Assembly (NCBI GenBank): GCA_945886995.1
Contig: CAMCZJ010000092.1
Span: 1 to 11,001 of the forward strand
Origin: Asaia bogorensis
GTDB lineage: Bacteria; Pseudomonadota; Alphaproteobacteria; Acetobacterales; Acetobacteraceae
Length of the DNA: 11,001 bases
Direction: 5' to 3'
The notes under the pieces are model-generated. The model had not been told where the DNA came from. It did no database searches and saw only the letters and a program-made list of their open reading frames with translations. The stretch's first letter is position 1; each line of letters opens with the position of its first letter. This document shows positions 1 to 7,780 of the stretch, piece after piece. Made by a program: the position numbers and the translations under genes.

Positions 1-605
1 TGGGCTGGGACCATAACAGCCTGAATGCCCCCAATCTGGCCCGCATCGCGGAAGCCTGCGGCATTCGTCTGGTCACCATCCATGGCCGCACGCGCCAGCA
101 ATTCTATACGGGCCAGGCCGATTGGGCCTTCATTCGCCGCGTGAAGGAAGCGGTGCAGATCCCCGTGATTGCCAATGGCGATATCCTGTCCATTGAGGAT
201 GCCGAGGAAGCGCTCGGCCAATCCGGCGCCGATGGCGTGATGATCGGGCGCGGCGCCTATGGAAGGCCCTGGCTGCTTGGACAGGTCGCTGCCCATCTGA
301 TGCATGGCATCCGCGCGGAGGAACCAAGCCTCGCCGAGCAAAAGCGCATCCTGCTGGAACATTACGCGCTTATGCTGGAACACCACGGCACGGAGCCTGG
401 TATTCGGATCGCACGCAAGCATGTCGCGTGGTATTCCAAGGGCTTGCCTGGTTCGGCGGAATTTCGCGTGGCAGTCAATCACGCGACCACGGCGGAAGCG
501 GTGCATGGCCTGATTGATGGCTTCTTTGATCCGCTGATTGAAAAGGGGGTCACTGCCGTGCGCGATGCCTTCCGCGAAGCCGGGGAAGGGCAGATTGCGG
601 CATGA
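1..605 (+). CDS. dusB: tRNA-dihydrouridine synthase (DusB/NifR3 family), 3' part
   Basis: This is the C-terminal 200 codons of an FMN-dependent tRNA-dihydrouridine synthase, which reduces uridine to dihydrouridine in the tRNA D-loop using NAD(P)H. The reading frame is open from the window edge (first full codon at 3), so the start and the catalytic cysteine lie upstream. Visible family motifs are LGWD-type residues at the edge (GWDHNSLNAP), HGRTRQQFYTGQADW, the strand and loop IPVIANGDI, and the FMN-phosphate-binding segment GVMIGRGAYGRPWLL. The remainder is the helical C-terminal tRNA-binding domain. The TGA overlaps the ntrB start as ATGA. DusB (formerly NifR3) directly upstream of ntrBC is a classical alphaproteobacterial arrangement. 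The DusB rather than DusA or DusC assignment rests on motif wording and context. Confidence 0.95.
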   Translation, partial: GWDHNSLNAPNLARIAEACGIRLVTIHGRTRQQFYTGQADWAFIRRVKEAVQIPVIANGDILSIEDAEEALGQSGADGVMIGRGAYGRPWLLGQVAAHLMHGIRAEEPSLAEQKRILLEHYALMLEHHGTEPGIRIARKHVAWYSKGLPGSAEFRVAVNHATTAEAVHGLIDGFFDPLIEKGVTAVRDAFREAGEGQIAA

Positions 606-1726
606 ATGCGCGCGCGAGTATTCCCAGCGCCAACCGCAGCATGCCGCGGCCTGATAGCGCAGTTGTGCTGGCCGCCCTGCCGGTGCCAGCGGTTGTGCTG
701 GATGCTGAGGACCGCTTTACCTTTGCCAATGGTGCCGCCGAGCAATTCTTCAAACTTTCTGCAGGCGCGCTCTGCCAATTGAAGCTGAGTGACATCCTGC
801 CGCCGGATAACCGTGTCTTTGCCGTTCTCGCGCAAATTCGGCGTTTTGATTCACCCGTTTCCGATTACGATCTTTTGCTGGAAAGCCCGCGTATCAATCG
901 CCGTGGCGTATCCGTCCATGGCGCGCCTTTGCATGAAATTGAAGGCGCTGTGGTGCTGACCTTGCAGGATGGGTCAACCGCGCAAATGCTCGACCGGCAG
1001 CTCAGCTTCCGGGGCGCGGCGCGTGGTGCGTCTGCCATGGCGGCGATGTTGGCGCATGAGGTGAAGAACCCGCTTTCCGGCATTCGCGGTGCGGCGCAAT
1101 TGCTGGAACAGAATGCGCCGGAAGCGGATAAGGAGCTTTGCCTGCTCATTCAGGATGAGGTGGACCGCATTCGCGGCCTGGTAGATCGCTTCGATATTTT
1201 CTCCGAACGGCCCGTGGAATTGGGCCCGGTCAATATTCATCAAGTGCTGGATCATGTGCGGCGCATTGCGCAAACGGGCTTTGCCGCGCATCTCAAGATA
1301 TCTGAGGAATATGACCCGTCATTGCCGGCGGTTTGGGGCAATCGCGACATATTGGTGCAGATCATCCTCAATCTGGTGAAAAACGCCGCCGAAGCGGTGG
1401 ACCCGATCCATGGGGAAATCGTGCTCGCTACCGCCTATCAGCATGGCGTGCGAATTGCCGTGCCGACCTCGGCTGAGCGGGTGCATCTGCCCTTGCTGGT
1501 GACGGTGCGCGATAATGGCCCAGGTATCCCTGAGGAAATCCAGGCGACGCTGTTTGAGCCATTCGTTTCCACCAAGCGCGGCGGGCAGGGGCTTGGTCTC
1601 GCGCTGGTGGCGAAGCTGGTGACAGATCTTGGGGGGCTGATCGAATGCGATAGCCGCCCGGGCCGCACACAATTCAGACTTTCCATGCCGGCGCCCCCGG
1701 CCGGTTGGCAGGAGAGCGCATCATGA
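602..1726 (+). CDS. ntrB: Nitrogen regulation sensor histidine kinase NtrB
   Basis: A cytoplasmic histidine kinase/phosphatase of 374 residues that, in the known family, phosphorylates NtrC under nitrogen limitation and is switched by the PII protein. No membrane segment is visible, as expected for NtrB. Residues about 20-130 form a PAS-like domain. The H-box MLAHEVKNPLSGIRGAAQLL holds the phospho-accepting H152. The ATPase domain has the N-box NLVKNAAEAV (N261), the G1 box DNGPGIP (D304) and the G2 box GGQGLGLAL (from 327). The segment between N- and G1-boxes carries an insertion of about 15 residues, which I recall as usual in alphaproteobacterial NtrB. The start ATG overlaps the dusB stop (ATGA), with a purine-rich GGGGAAGGG at 582-590 as a rather distant ribosome site. 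The stop again overlaps ntrC, so the pair is probably translationally coupled. Confidence 0.96.
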   Translation: MNARASIPSANRSMPRPDSAVVLAALPVPAVVLDAEDRFTFANGAAEQFFKLSAGALCQLKLSDILPPDNRVFAVLAQIRRFDSPVSDYDLLLESPRINRRGVSVHGAPLHEIEGAVVLTLQDGSTAQMLDRQLSFRGAARGASAMAAMLAHEVKNPLSGIRGAAQLLEQNAPEADKELCLLIQDEVDRIRGLVDRFDIFSERPVELGPVNIHQVLDHVRRIAQTGFAAHLKISEEYDPSLPAVWGNRDILVQIILNLVKNAAEAVDPIHGEIVLATAYQHGVRIAVPTSAERVHLPLLVTVRDNGPGIPEEIQATLFEPFVSTKRGGQGLGLALVAKLVTDLGGLIECDSRPGRTQFRLSMPAPPAGWQESAS

Positions 1727-3159
1727 ACGAATCCCGTACCATCCTGATTGCCGATGATGATCGCGCCATCCGCACTGTCTTGAGCCAGGCTTTGGGACGC
1801 GCCGGGTATCAGGTGCGCGCCACTTCCTCAGCCTCCACCTTATGGCGCTGGGTGGAGGATGGGGAAGGCGATCTGGTGATCACCGATGTGATCATGCCGG
1901 ATGAAAACGGCCTTGATCTGGTGCCGCGCATCCGCCGCGTGCGCCCCGAGATGCGCGTTATTGTGATGAGCGCGCAATCCACCTTCGCCACCGCCATCAA
2001 GGCAACCCAACGTGGCGCTTTTGAATATTTGCCCAAGCCCTTTGATTTGAAGGAAGTTCTGGGCACGGTGGAACGCGCCTTGGCCGCGCCCCCTGATGCG
2101 CCCCCGCCCGAGGAAGGTGAAGGCGAGAAACTGCCCCTGATTGGGCGTTCAACCGCCATGCAGGAAATCTACCGCACGGTGGCGCGGCTCACGACCACTG
2201 ACCTGACAGTGATGGTCACTGGGGAAAGCGGCACCGGCAAGGAATTGATCGCCCGTGCTTTGCATGATTACGGCAAGCGCCGCGCCGGGCCGTTTGTCGC
2301 CATCAATATGGCGGCGATCCCGCGCGAATTGATCGAAGCCGAGCTTTTCGGCCATGAACGCGGCGCTTTCACCGGCGCGCTCAATCGTGGCATTGGCCGT
2401 TTTGAACAGGCTGCCGGCGGTACGCTGTTCCTGGATGAAATCGGCGATATGCCGCCCGAAGCACAGACCCGCTTGCTCCGCGTTTTGCAGGAGGGCGAAT
2501 TCACCACTGTCGGTGGGCGCCAGCCCATCAAGGCCAATGTGCGGATCGTGGCGGCCACCCATCGCGATTTGCGCCACCAAATCCGCCAGGGGCTATTCCG
2601 CGAAGACCTTTTCTATCGCCTGAATGTGGTGCCGATCCGCCTGCCGCCGCTTCGTGAAAGGCTTGAGGATATTCCCTTGCTGGCGCGGCATTTTCTGGAC
2701 CGCGCCCGCTCGTCTGGCCTTCCTTCCAAGCAATTGGCGAGCGATGCGTTGGAAGCCCTGAAGGCCCATGCCTGGCCCGGCAATGCGCGTGAATTGGAAA
2801 ACCTGATGCGCCGCATGGCGGCGCTTTATCCGCAAGAAGTGATCGGCGCCGATGCGGTCGCGGCGGAATTGGCCGAAGCCGCGCCGGTTGCTGGCCCCGA
2901 TGGCCAGGCCGCGCCGATGAGCCTGGAACAGGCGGTGGAACGCCATTTGGCCAGCTTCATGGCCGCCCATAAGGATGGCATGCCGGTGAAGGAATTATAC
3001 GACCGGGTGCTCGCTGAGGTTGAACGCCCCTTGCTGCGGATGGCATTGAGCGCGACAAGGGGCAATCAGATCAAGGCAGCGGCCATGCTCGGGCTCAATC
3101 GGAATACGCTACGCAAGAAGCTACGGGAATTAGAACTTCCCGTGGTGCGTGGCGCGTGA
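1723..3159 (+). CDS. ntrC: Nitrogen regulation response regulator NtrC (sigma-54 activator)
   Basis: A 478-residue sigma-54-dependent transcription activator, partner of NtrB. The receiver domain (about 5-120) has the acidic pocket IADDD and the phospho-acceptor D55 in ITDVIMPD. The AAA+ domain has Walker A GESGTGKE (167-174), an intact GAFTGA loop (214-219) that contacts sigma-54, Walker B LFLDE (D238), the sensor segment RIVAATHRDL and the arginine-finger region FREDLFYRLNVVPIRLPPLR. The C-terminus ends in a Fis-type helix-turn-helix (about 447-472, NQIKAAAMLGLNRNTLRKKL). I chose the ATG at 1723 because it overlaps the ntrB stop (ATGA) and has GGAG at 1711-1714, eight bases upstream. A TTG six codons earlier is possible but would lack this spacing. 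Every signature needed for canonical activation of glnA, glnB or amt-type promoters is present. Confidence 0.97.
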   Translation: MNESRTILIADDDRAIRTVLSQALGRAGYQVRATSSASTLWRWVEDGEGDLVITDVIMPDENGLDLVPRIRRVRPEMRVIVMSAQSTFATAIKATQRGAFEYLPKPFDLKEVLGTVERALAAPPDAPPPEEGEGEKLPLIGRSTAMQEIYRTVARLTTTDLTVMVTGESGTGKELIARALHDYGKRRAGPFVAINMAAIPRELIEAELFGHERGAFTGALNRGIGRFEQAAGGTLFLDEIGDMPPEAQTRLLRVLQEGEFTTVGGRQPIKANVRIVAATHRDLRHQIRQGLFREDLFYRLNVVPIRLPPLRERLEDIPLLARHFLDRARSSGLPSKQLASDALEALKAHAWPGNARELENLMRRMAALYPQEVIGADAVAAELAEAAPVAGPDGQAAPMSLEQAVERHLASFMAAHKDGMPVKELYDRVLAEVERPLLRMALSATRGNQIKAAAMLGLNRNTLRKKLRELELPVVRGA

Positions 3160-5470
3160 TGATCCGGCAGCCCCGCATGAGTTGAACATGGCCGCCGAAG
3201 GCTTGGCCCAAACCCCGTCGGTGCCGGGGCAGGAAGCGCCTCGGCCACGCGGGCTGCTCAATCGGCTGGCGGATATCGTCACTGGCAGGGTTTTCACCAT
3301 AGCCCTAGCGCTGCTTGCCTTGGGGGTGGGGCTTGCCACTTTCGCCGCCTTGTCGGGCGGCACGCCGATCGGCCCCACGGGTGCGGGGCAATTGGCAGCG
3401 GTGATCCTGGCCAATATTGCGCTGTTGCTGCTGCTCGTTGCCTCCCTCGCCGCGCGGCTCACGCGTATGTGGCTGGAACGCCGGCGCGGCGCAGCGGGAT
3501 CGCGGCTGCATGTGCGGCTTGTGCTGTTGTTTGGCGTGGTGGCGGCGGTACCGGCGCTGCTTGTCGCGGGCTTCGCGGCGCTGTTCTTCAACCTTGGCAT
3601 TCAGGCCTGGTTCAGTGATCGCGTGCGCGACACGCTGGAGGCATCGCTCGTTGCCTCCCGCGGTTATCTGGATGAGCATCGCAATACCATCCGCGCTGAT
3701 ATTCTGTTCATGGCGAATGACCTCAACCGCGCGGCGCAGATACTGCTGCCCGATAATGGCGTGGCCTTTGCCCGGCTGCTTGCCACGCATACCGCTCTCC
3801 GTGGCCTGACGAGTTCGATCATTTTTGAACCCGTATTGGGGCAGGTGGTTGCCAATGCGGGGCTTGGCATTTCGAACCTTGTGGAATTGCCGCCGGCCTG
3901 GGCGCTGGAGGCGGTGCGCTCTGGTGAGGTTGTGGTGCTGCCGAGTGAGGCTGAGGAAGGGCGCGTCCGCGCCATGGTGCAGTTGAACATCCCGCCTGGG
4001 CTGGTGCTGCTCATCAGCCGCCCGCTTGATCCTTCGGTTCTGGGCCATATGCGGCGGACCGAGATTTCCTTCAATGAATACAATCAGCTCGATCGTAATC
4101 GCGGAAGTCTGCAGATTACCTTCTTCCTGATCTTTGCCATTGCCACCTTGCTCGTGCTGCTGGCCGCCGTGCTGATTGGCTTGCTCATGGCCAATCGCAT
4201 CGCAAGGCCGATTTCGCGCCTGATCCTGGCGGCGGAACGCGTGCGCGGCGGCGATCTGGCGACCAAGGTGGAAGAAGGGGAGGCAGATGACGAAATCGCC
4301 CGCCTCGCGCGGTCCTTCAACCGCATGACGAGCCAGCTTGGCGCGCAGCGCGCTGAATTGATGAATGCCTATAGCCTGATTGATGAACGCCGGCGCTTTA
4401 CTGAAACCGTGCTGTCGGGCGTTTCAGCTGGGGTGGTTGGGCTTGATCGGGAAGGGCGCGTCACCTTGCCTAATCGCTCGGCCAGCACGCTGCTCGGCGT
4501 TGATTTGGATGCCGCGATCGGGCTTTCCTTTGCGCGGATCGCGCCCGAATTCGCGGAATTGCTGGAAGCGGCTTCGGCCAATCCGGAACGGCCACGGGTT
4601 GCGGAGATATTGATTGGGCCGGCCAATGCGCGCCGCACCTTGCTTGCGCGGATCGGTACGGAGACCTTGGGCGGGCGGATTGAAGGCTTTGTCCTGACAT
4701 TTGATGACATCACGGAATTGCAATCCGCGCAACGCAAGGCAGCCTGGGCGGATGTGGCACGGCGCATTGCGCATGAAATCAAGAATCCGCTGACGCCGAT
4801 TCAGCTTTCCGCCGAAAGGCTGAAGCGGCGCTATTTGCGGCAAATCACCGATGACCCCGATACCTTTCGCCAATGCACGGATACAATTGTGCGGCAGGTA
4901 GAAGATATCGGGCGCATGGTGGATGAATTCTCGGCCTTTGCGCGCATGCCCCAACCGGTCATCAAATCAGAAGATCCCAACCGGCTGATGCTGGAAGCGC
5001 TGGTGCTGCAACGCAATGCGCATCCTGAGGTCACTTACGAAAACCATCCGGGGCCAGAAGGCCTGAAGCTGCCTTGTGACCGACGCCAGATCGGCCAGGC
5101 ACTGACCAATCTGTTGCAGAATGCCGCAGATGCCATCGCCATGCGCGAAGGTGGCGAGCCAGGGCGGATTGAAACGCGGATCACCATGGAAGGGGGGGCG
5201 CTATCCTTCCAGGTCACCGATAATGGTATTGGCCTGCCCAAGGAAGAACCGCGCGAAAGATTGACCGAACCTTATGTCACACATAAGCCAAAAGGCACCG
5301 GGCTTGGCCTTGCCATTGTGAAAAAGATCATGGAAGACCATGGCGGTTCAATTATCCTGGAAGACCTGCCCGAAGGCCCCGGTACCCTCGCAAGGCTGGT
5401 CTTGCCGCTCAGCGAGTCTCCCTGGCAATCTGATGAACCAGTCGCCAAAGCGGCGCATACAGCAAATTGA
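3149..5470 (+). CDS. ntrY: Membrane sensor histidine kinase NtrY
   Basis: A transmembrane histidine kinase of about 773 residues, partner of NtrX; reported roles in the family include nitrogen, redox and envelope responses. Hydrophobic segments lie at about 48-68, 81-103, 123-148 and 323-348, leaving a region of about 175 residues between the last two that is probably periplasmic. A HAMP linker follows (about 347-400, ANRIARPISRLILAAERVRG), then a PAS domain (about 415-525), the H-box RRIAHEIKNPLTPIQLSAER with H542, the N-box (N658), the G1 box DNGIGLP (D691) and the G2 box GTGLGLAI (from 716). The start is uncertain. The GTG at 3149 overlaps the ntrC end by 11 bases; the ATG at 3188 (residue 14) is an equal alternative; neither has a clear Shine-Dalgarno. 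Both keep all domains. Confidence 0.95.
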   Translation: MARDDPAAPHELNMAAEGLAQTPSVPGQEAPRPRGLLNRLADIVTGRVFTIALALLALGVGLATFAALSGGTPIGPTGAGQLAAVILANIALLLLLVASLAARLTRMWLERRRGAAGSRLHVRLVLLFGVVAAVPALLVAGFAALFFNLGIQAWFSDRVRDTLEASLVASRGYLDEHRNTIRADILFMANDLNRAAQILLPDNGVAFARLLATHTALRGLTSSIIFEPVLGQVVANAGLGISNLVELPPAWALEAVRSGEVVVLPSEAEEGRVRAMVQLNIPPGLVLLISRPLDPSVLGHMRRTEISFNEYNQLDRNRGSLQITFFLIFAIATLLVLLAAVLIGLLMANRIARPISRLILAAERVRGGDLATKVEEGEADDEIARLARSFNRMTSQLGAQRAELMNAYSLIDERRRFTETVLSGVSAGVVGLDREGRVTLPNRSASTLLGVDLDAAIGLSFARIAPEFAELLEAASANPERPRVAEILIGPANARRTLLARIGTETLGGRIEGFVLTFDDITELQSAQRKAAWADVARRIAHEIKNPLTPIQLSAERLKRRYLRQITDDPDTFRQCTDTIVRQVEDIGRMVDEFSAFARMPQPVIKSEDPNRLMLEALVLQRNAHPEVTYENHPGPEGLKLPCDRRQIGQALTNLLQNAADAIAMREGGEPGRIETRITMEGGALSFQVTDNGIGLPKEEPRERLTEPYVTHKPKGTGLGLAIVKKIMEDHGGSIILEDLPEGPGTLARLVLPLSESPWQSDEPVAKAAHTAN

Positions 5471-5488
5471 GGGGCAGCAAGGTCGCGC

Positions 5489-6898
5489 ATGGCGCATGAG
5501 ATTCTGATTGTTGATGATGAACCCGATATCAGGACGCTGCTGGAAGGCATCCTGAGCGATGAGGGATTCGAAACACGTCAGGCCCATGATGCCGATTCGG
5601 CGCTGGCCGCCTTTCGCGCGCGCCGGCCTTCCCTGGTGATCCTGGATATCTGGTTGCAAAATTCGCGCCTGGATGGGCTTGGCATTCTGGCCGCGATGAA
5701 TGCGGAAGAACCGCAAGTGCCGGTGGTGATGATCTCGGGCCACGGCACGATTGAAACCGCGGTGCTGGCGATTCAGCAGGGCGCCTATGATTTCATCGAA
5801 AAGCCCTTCAAATCGGATCGGCTGCTGCTGGTGCTGGCACGCGCGCTTGAAGCAGCACGACTGAAGCGGGAGAATAGCGACCTTAGGCTGCGCGCGGGGC
5901 CGGAGACGGAACTGCTTGGCCGGTCTGCCGGTATTGCCCAGCTGCGCAGCGCGATTGAGAGAGTGGCGCCGACAGGTTCACGCGTGCTGCTGACCGGGCC
6001 CGCCGGCGCAGGCAAGGAAGTGGCAGCGCGCATGATCCATGCTCAATCGCGCCGTGCCGATGGCCCCTTCGTGGTGCTGAATTGCGCCATCCTTAATCCT
6101 GGCCGGTTTGAGGAAGAGCTTTTCGGCGTTGAGCCGGGCGCTGATCCCCAGGCACAAACGCGGCGCGCGGGCGTTTTGGAACGTGCTCATGGCGGTACCT
6201 TATTGCTGGATGAAGTGGCCGATATGCCGCTTGAAACCCAAGGCAAGATCGTGCGCGCGCTACAGGAACAAGGGTTTGAACGTGTCGGCGGCGGCACACG
6301 CGTGAAGGTGGATGTGCGTGTGATTGCCACCACCAATCGCGACCTTGCCGCCGAGATCGCTGCCGGGCGTTTTCGCGAAGATTTGTTCTACCGTTTGGCC
6401 GTGGTGCCGATCCGTGTCCCGCCACTCAAGGAAAGGCGGGAAGATGTGCCGCTTTTCGCGCGCCATTTCATCGCCCGCGCCATTGAAACCACCGGCATGG
6501 CGCCACGCGACTTGTCGGAAGACACGCTGGCCGCCATGCAAGCCTATGATTGGCCGGGCAATGTGCGTGAATTGCGCAATCTGATTGATTGGCTGCTGAT
6601 CATGGCGCCGGGCGAAATCCGGGACCCGATCCGTCCGGATATGCTGCCGCCGCAGATTGGTGCTGCCGCGCCGGCCGTGCTGACGCTTGATCGCGGGTCT
6701 GAGATCATGACCTTGCCGCTGCGCGACGCGCGGGAAGTGTTTGAACGGCAATATCTGGAAGCGCAATTGCTGCGCTTTGGCGGCAATATCAGCCGCACCG
6801 CGAATTTCGTCGGCATGGAAAGAAGCGCCTTGCACCGCAAGCTGAAATTCCTGGGCGTACAGGCGGAAGACCGCACGCCTTCAACCCCCATTGCCTGA
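5489..6898 (+). CDS. ntrX: Response regulator NtrX (NtrC family, no GAFTGA loop)
   Basis: A 469-residue response regulator paired with NtrY. The receiver domain has the acidic pair in LIVDDEPD and phospho-acceptor D53 in VILDIWLQ. The AAA+ domain has Walker A GPAGAGKE (170-177), Walker B LLLDEVADM (D241), the sensor segment VIATTNRDL and FREDLFYRLAVVPIRVPPLK. After ELFGVEP, where NtrC has GAFTGA, this protein reads GADPQAQTRR (about 217-226). The sigma-54 contact loop is therefore absent, so it probably does not activate sigma-54 promoters by the standard route. A C-terminal Fis-type helix-turn-helix is present (about 432-455, GNISRTANFVGMERSALHRK). The ATG at 5489 lies 18 bases after ntrY, with AAGG six bases upstream. 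The stop overlaps the ribosome site of the next gene. Confidence 0.96.
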   Translation: MAHEILIVDDEPDIRTLLEGILSDEGFETRQAHDADSALAAFRARRPSLVILDIWLQNSRLDGLGILAAMNAEEPQVPVVMISGHGTIETAVLAIQQGAYDFIEKPFKSDRLLLVLARALEAARLKRENSDLRLRAGPETELLGRSAGIAQLRSAIERVAPTGSRVLLTGPAGAGKEVAARMIHAQSRRADGPFVVLNCAILNPGRFEEELFGVEPGADPQAQTRRAGVLERAHGGTLLLDEVADMPLETQGKIVRALQEQGFERVGGGTRVKVDVRVIATTNRDLAAEIAAGRFREDLFYRLAVVPIRVPPLKERREDVPLFARHFIARAIETTGMAPRDLSEDTLAAMQAYDWPGNVRELRNLIDWLLIMAPGEIRDPIRPDMLPPQIGAAAPAVLTLDRGSEIMTLPLRDAREVFERQYLEAQLLRFGGNISRTANFVGMERSALHRKLKFLGVQAEDRTPSTPIA

Positions 6899-6900
6899 GG
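6897..6900 (+). promoter_or_regulatory. Ribosome binding site of dat, overlapping the ntrX stop
   Basis: GAGG sits seven bases before the ATG at 6908 and shares bases with the TGA stop of ntrX. Ribosomes finishing ntrX would therefore cover the site, which points to coupling of dat to the ntr genes. Seen directly in sequence; the coupling is inferred. Confidence 0.6.
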
Positions 6901-6907
6901 TAGTCCC

Positions 6908-7780
6908 ATGTCGCGCATCGCCTATGTGAATGGCCGATATGTGCCGCAACCCGATGCGTCGGTGAATATTGAAGATCGCGGCTATCAATTCGGCGATGGC
7001 ATTTATGAGGTGGTGCATCTGTTCAATGGCCGTTTCATTGATGAGGATTTGCACCTGAGCCGCCTGGAACGCTCCTTGCGCGAAATCCAGCTTCCCATGC
7101 CCATGCCGCGCGCCTCGCTTCGGATGGTGCTGCGCGAAGTGGCGCGGCGCAACCGCGTGACTGAGGGCCTGCTTTACATGCAAGTCACCCGCGGCGTTGC
7201 GCGGCGTGATCATGCCTTCCCGACCAAGCCCATTGCGCCCGCTTTAGTGGTGACGGTGAAGCGCATCGCGCCTTATCCGACCAATGTGGATCGCTGGGGG
7301 GCGGCGGCGATTACCATGCCCGACCTCCGCTGGGCGCGCTGCGATATCAAAACTGTCAATCTGCTGCCGAATTGCCTGGCGCGGCAGGCGGCGCGGGAAA
7401 AGGGCGCCATTGAAGCGGTGCTGTTTGACGAAGCCTCCGGCATGGTGACCGAAGGCGCGGCGACCAGCTTCTGGATTGTGGATGAGGCCGGCACCATCCG
7501 CACCCGCCCCTTGAGTGACGCCATCCTGCCCGGCTGCACCCGTGCCGCGCTGATGGCGGAATTGCAGGATACCGGCATTGCCTTTGAAGAACGCGCCTTT
7601 TCCATGGAAGAATTGCGCCGAGCGCGGGAGGCTTTCATCACCTCCGCCACCTCCTTCGTGAAGCCCATTACCAAGATTGATGGCGCGCCGGTGGGCGATG
7701 GTGAGGTCGGCCCCGTGGTGCGCAAGCTGTTTGAGATTTTCGCGCGCCATGTGAAGGGGGCGATGCGCAACGCGGCATGA
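6908..7780 (+). CDS. dat: D-amino acid aminotransferase (PLP fold type IV)
   Basis: A 290-residue PLP-dependent aminotransferase of the D-alanine transaminase / branched-chain aminotransferase superfamily, expected to interconvert D-amino acids and 2-oxo acids (for example D-alanine + 2-oxoglutarate to pyruvate + D-glutamate). RGYQFGDGIYEVV supplies Y33. QVTRGVARRDHAFP supplies R100 and H102, matching the Tyr/Arg/His carboxylate trap described for the Bacillus D-enzyme (Y31, R98, H100). The PLP lysine is K148 in DIKTVNLLPN, and E182 in VTEGAATSF matches the cofactor-binding glutamate (E177). These residues favour D-amino acid over branched-chain specificity. Its length is normal. I recall a dat gene between ntrX and hfq in several alphaproteobacteria. 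It may feed D-glutamate/D-alanine pools for peptidoglycan or nitrogen recycling; that role is inferred. Confidence 0.92.
   Translation: MSRIAYVNGRYVPQPDASVNIEDRGYQFGDGIYEVVHLFNGRFIDEDLHLSRLERSLREIQLPMPMPRASLRMVLREVARRNRVTEGLLYMQVTRGVARRDHAFPTKPIAPALVVTVKRIAPYPTNVDRWGAAAITMPDLRWARCDIKTVNLLPNCLARQAAREKGAIEAVLFDEASGMVTEGAATSFWIVDEAGTIRTRPLSDAILPGCTRAALMAELQDTGIAFEERAFSMEELRRAREAFITSATSFVKPITKIDGAPVGDGEVGPVVRKLFEIFARHVKGAMRNAA

Noticed and set aside
1705..1722. TTG start for ntrC six codons before the ATG
   Set aside because: The ATG at 1723 has correctly spaced GGAG and the usual NtrC N-terminus with D55 as phospho-acceptor; the TTG has no ribosome site.
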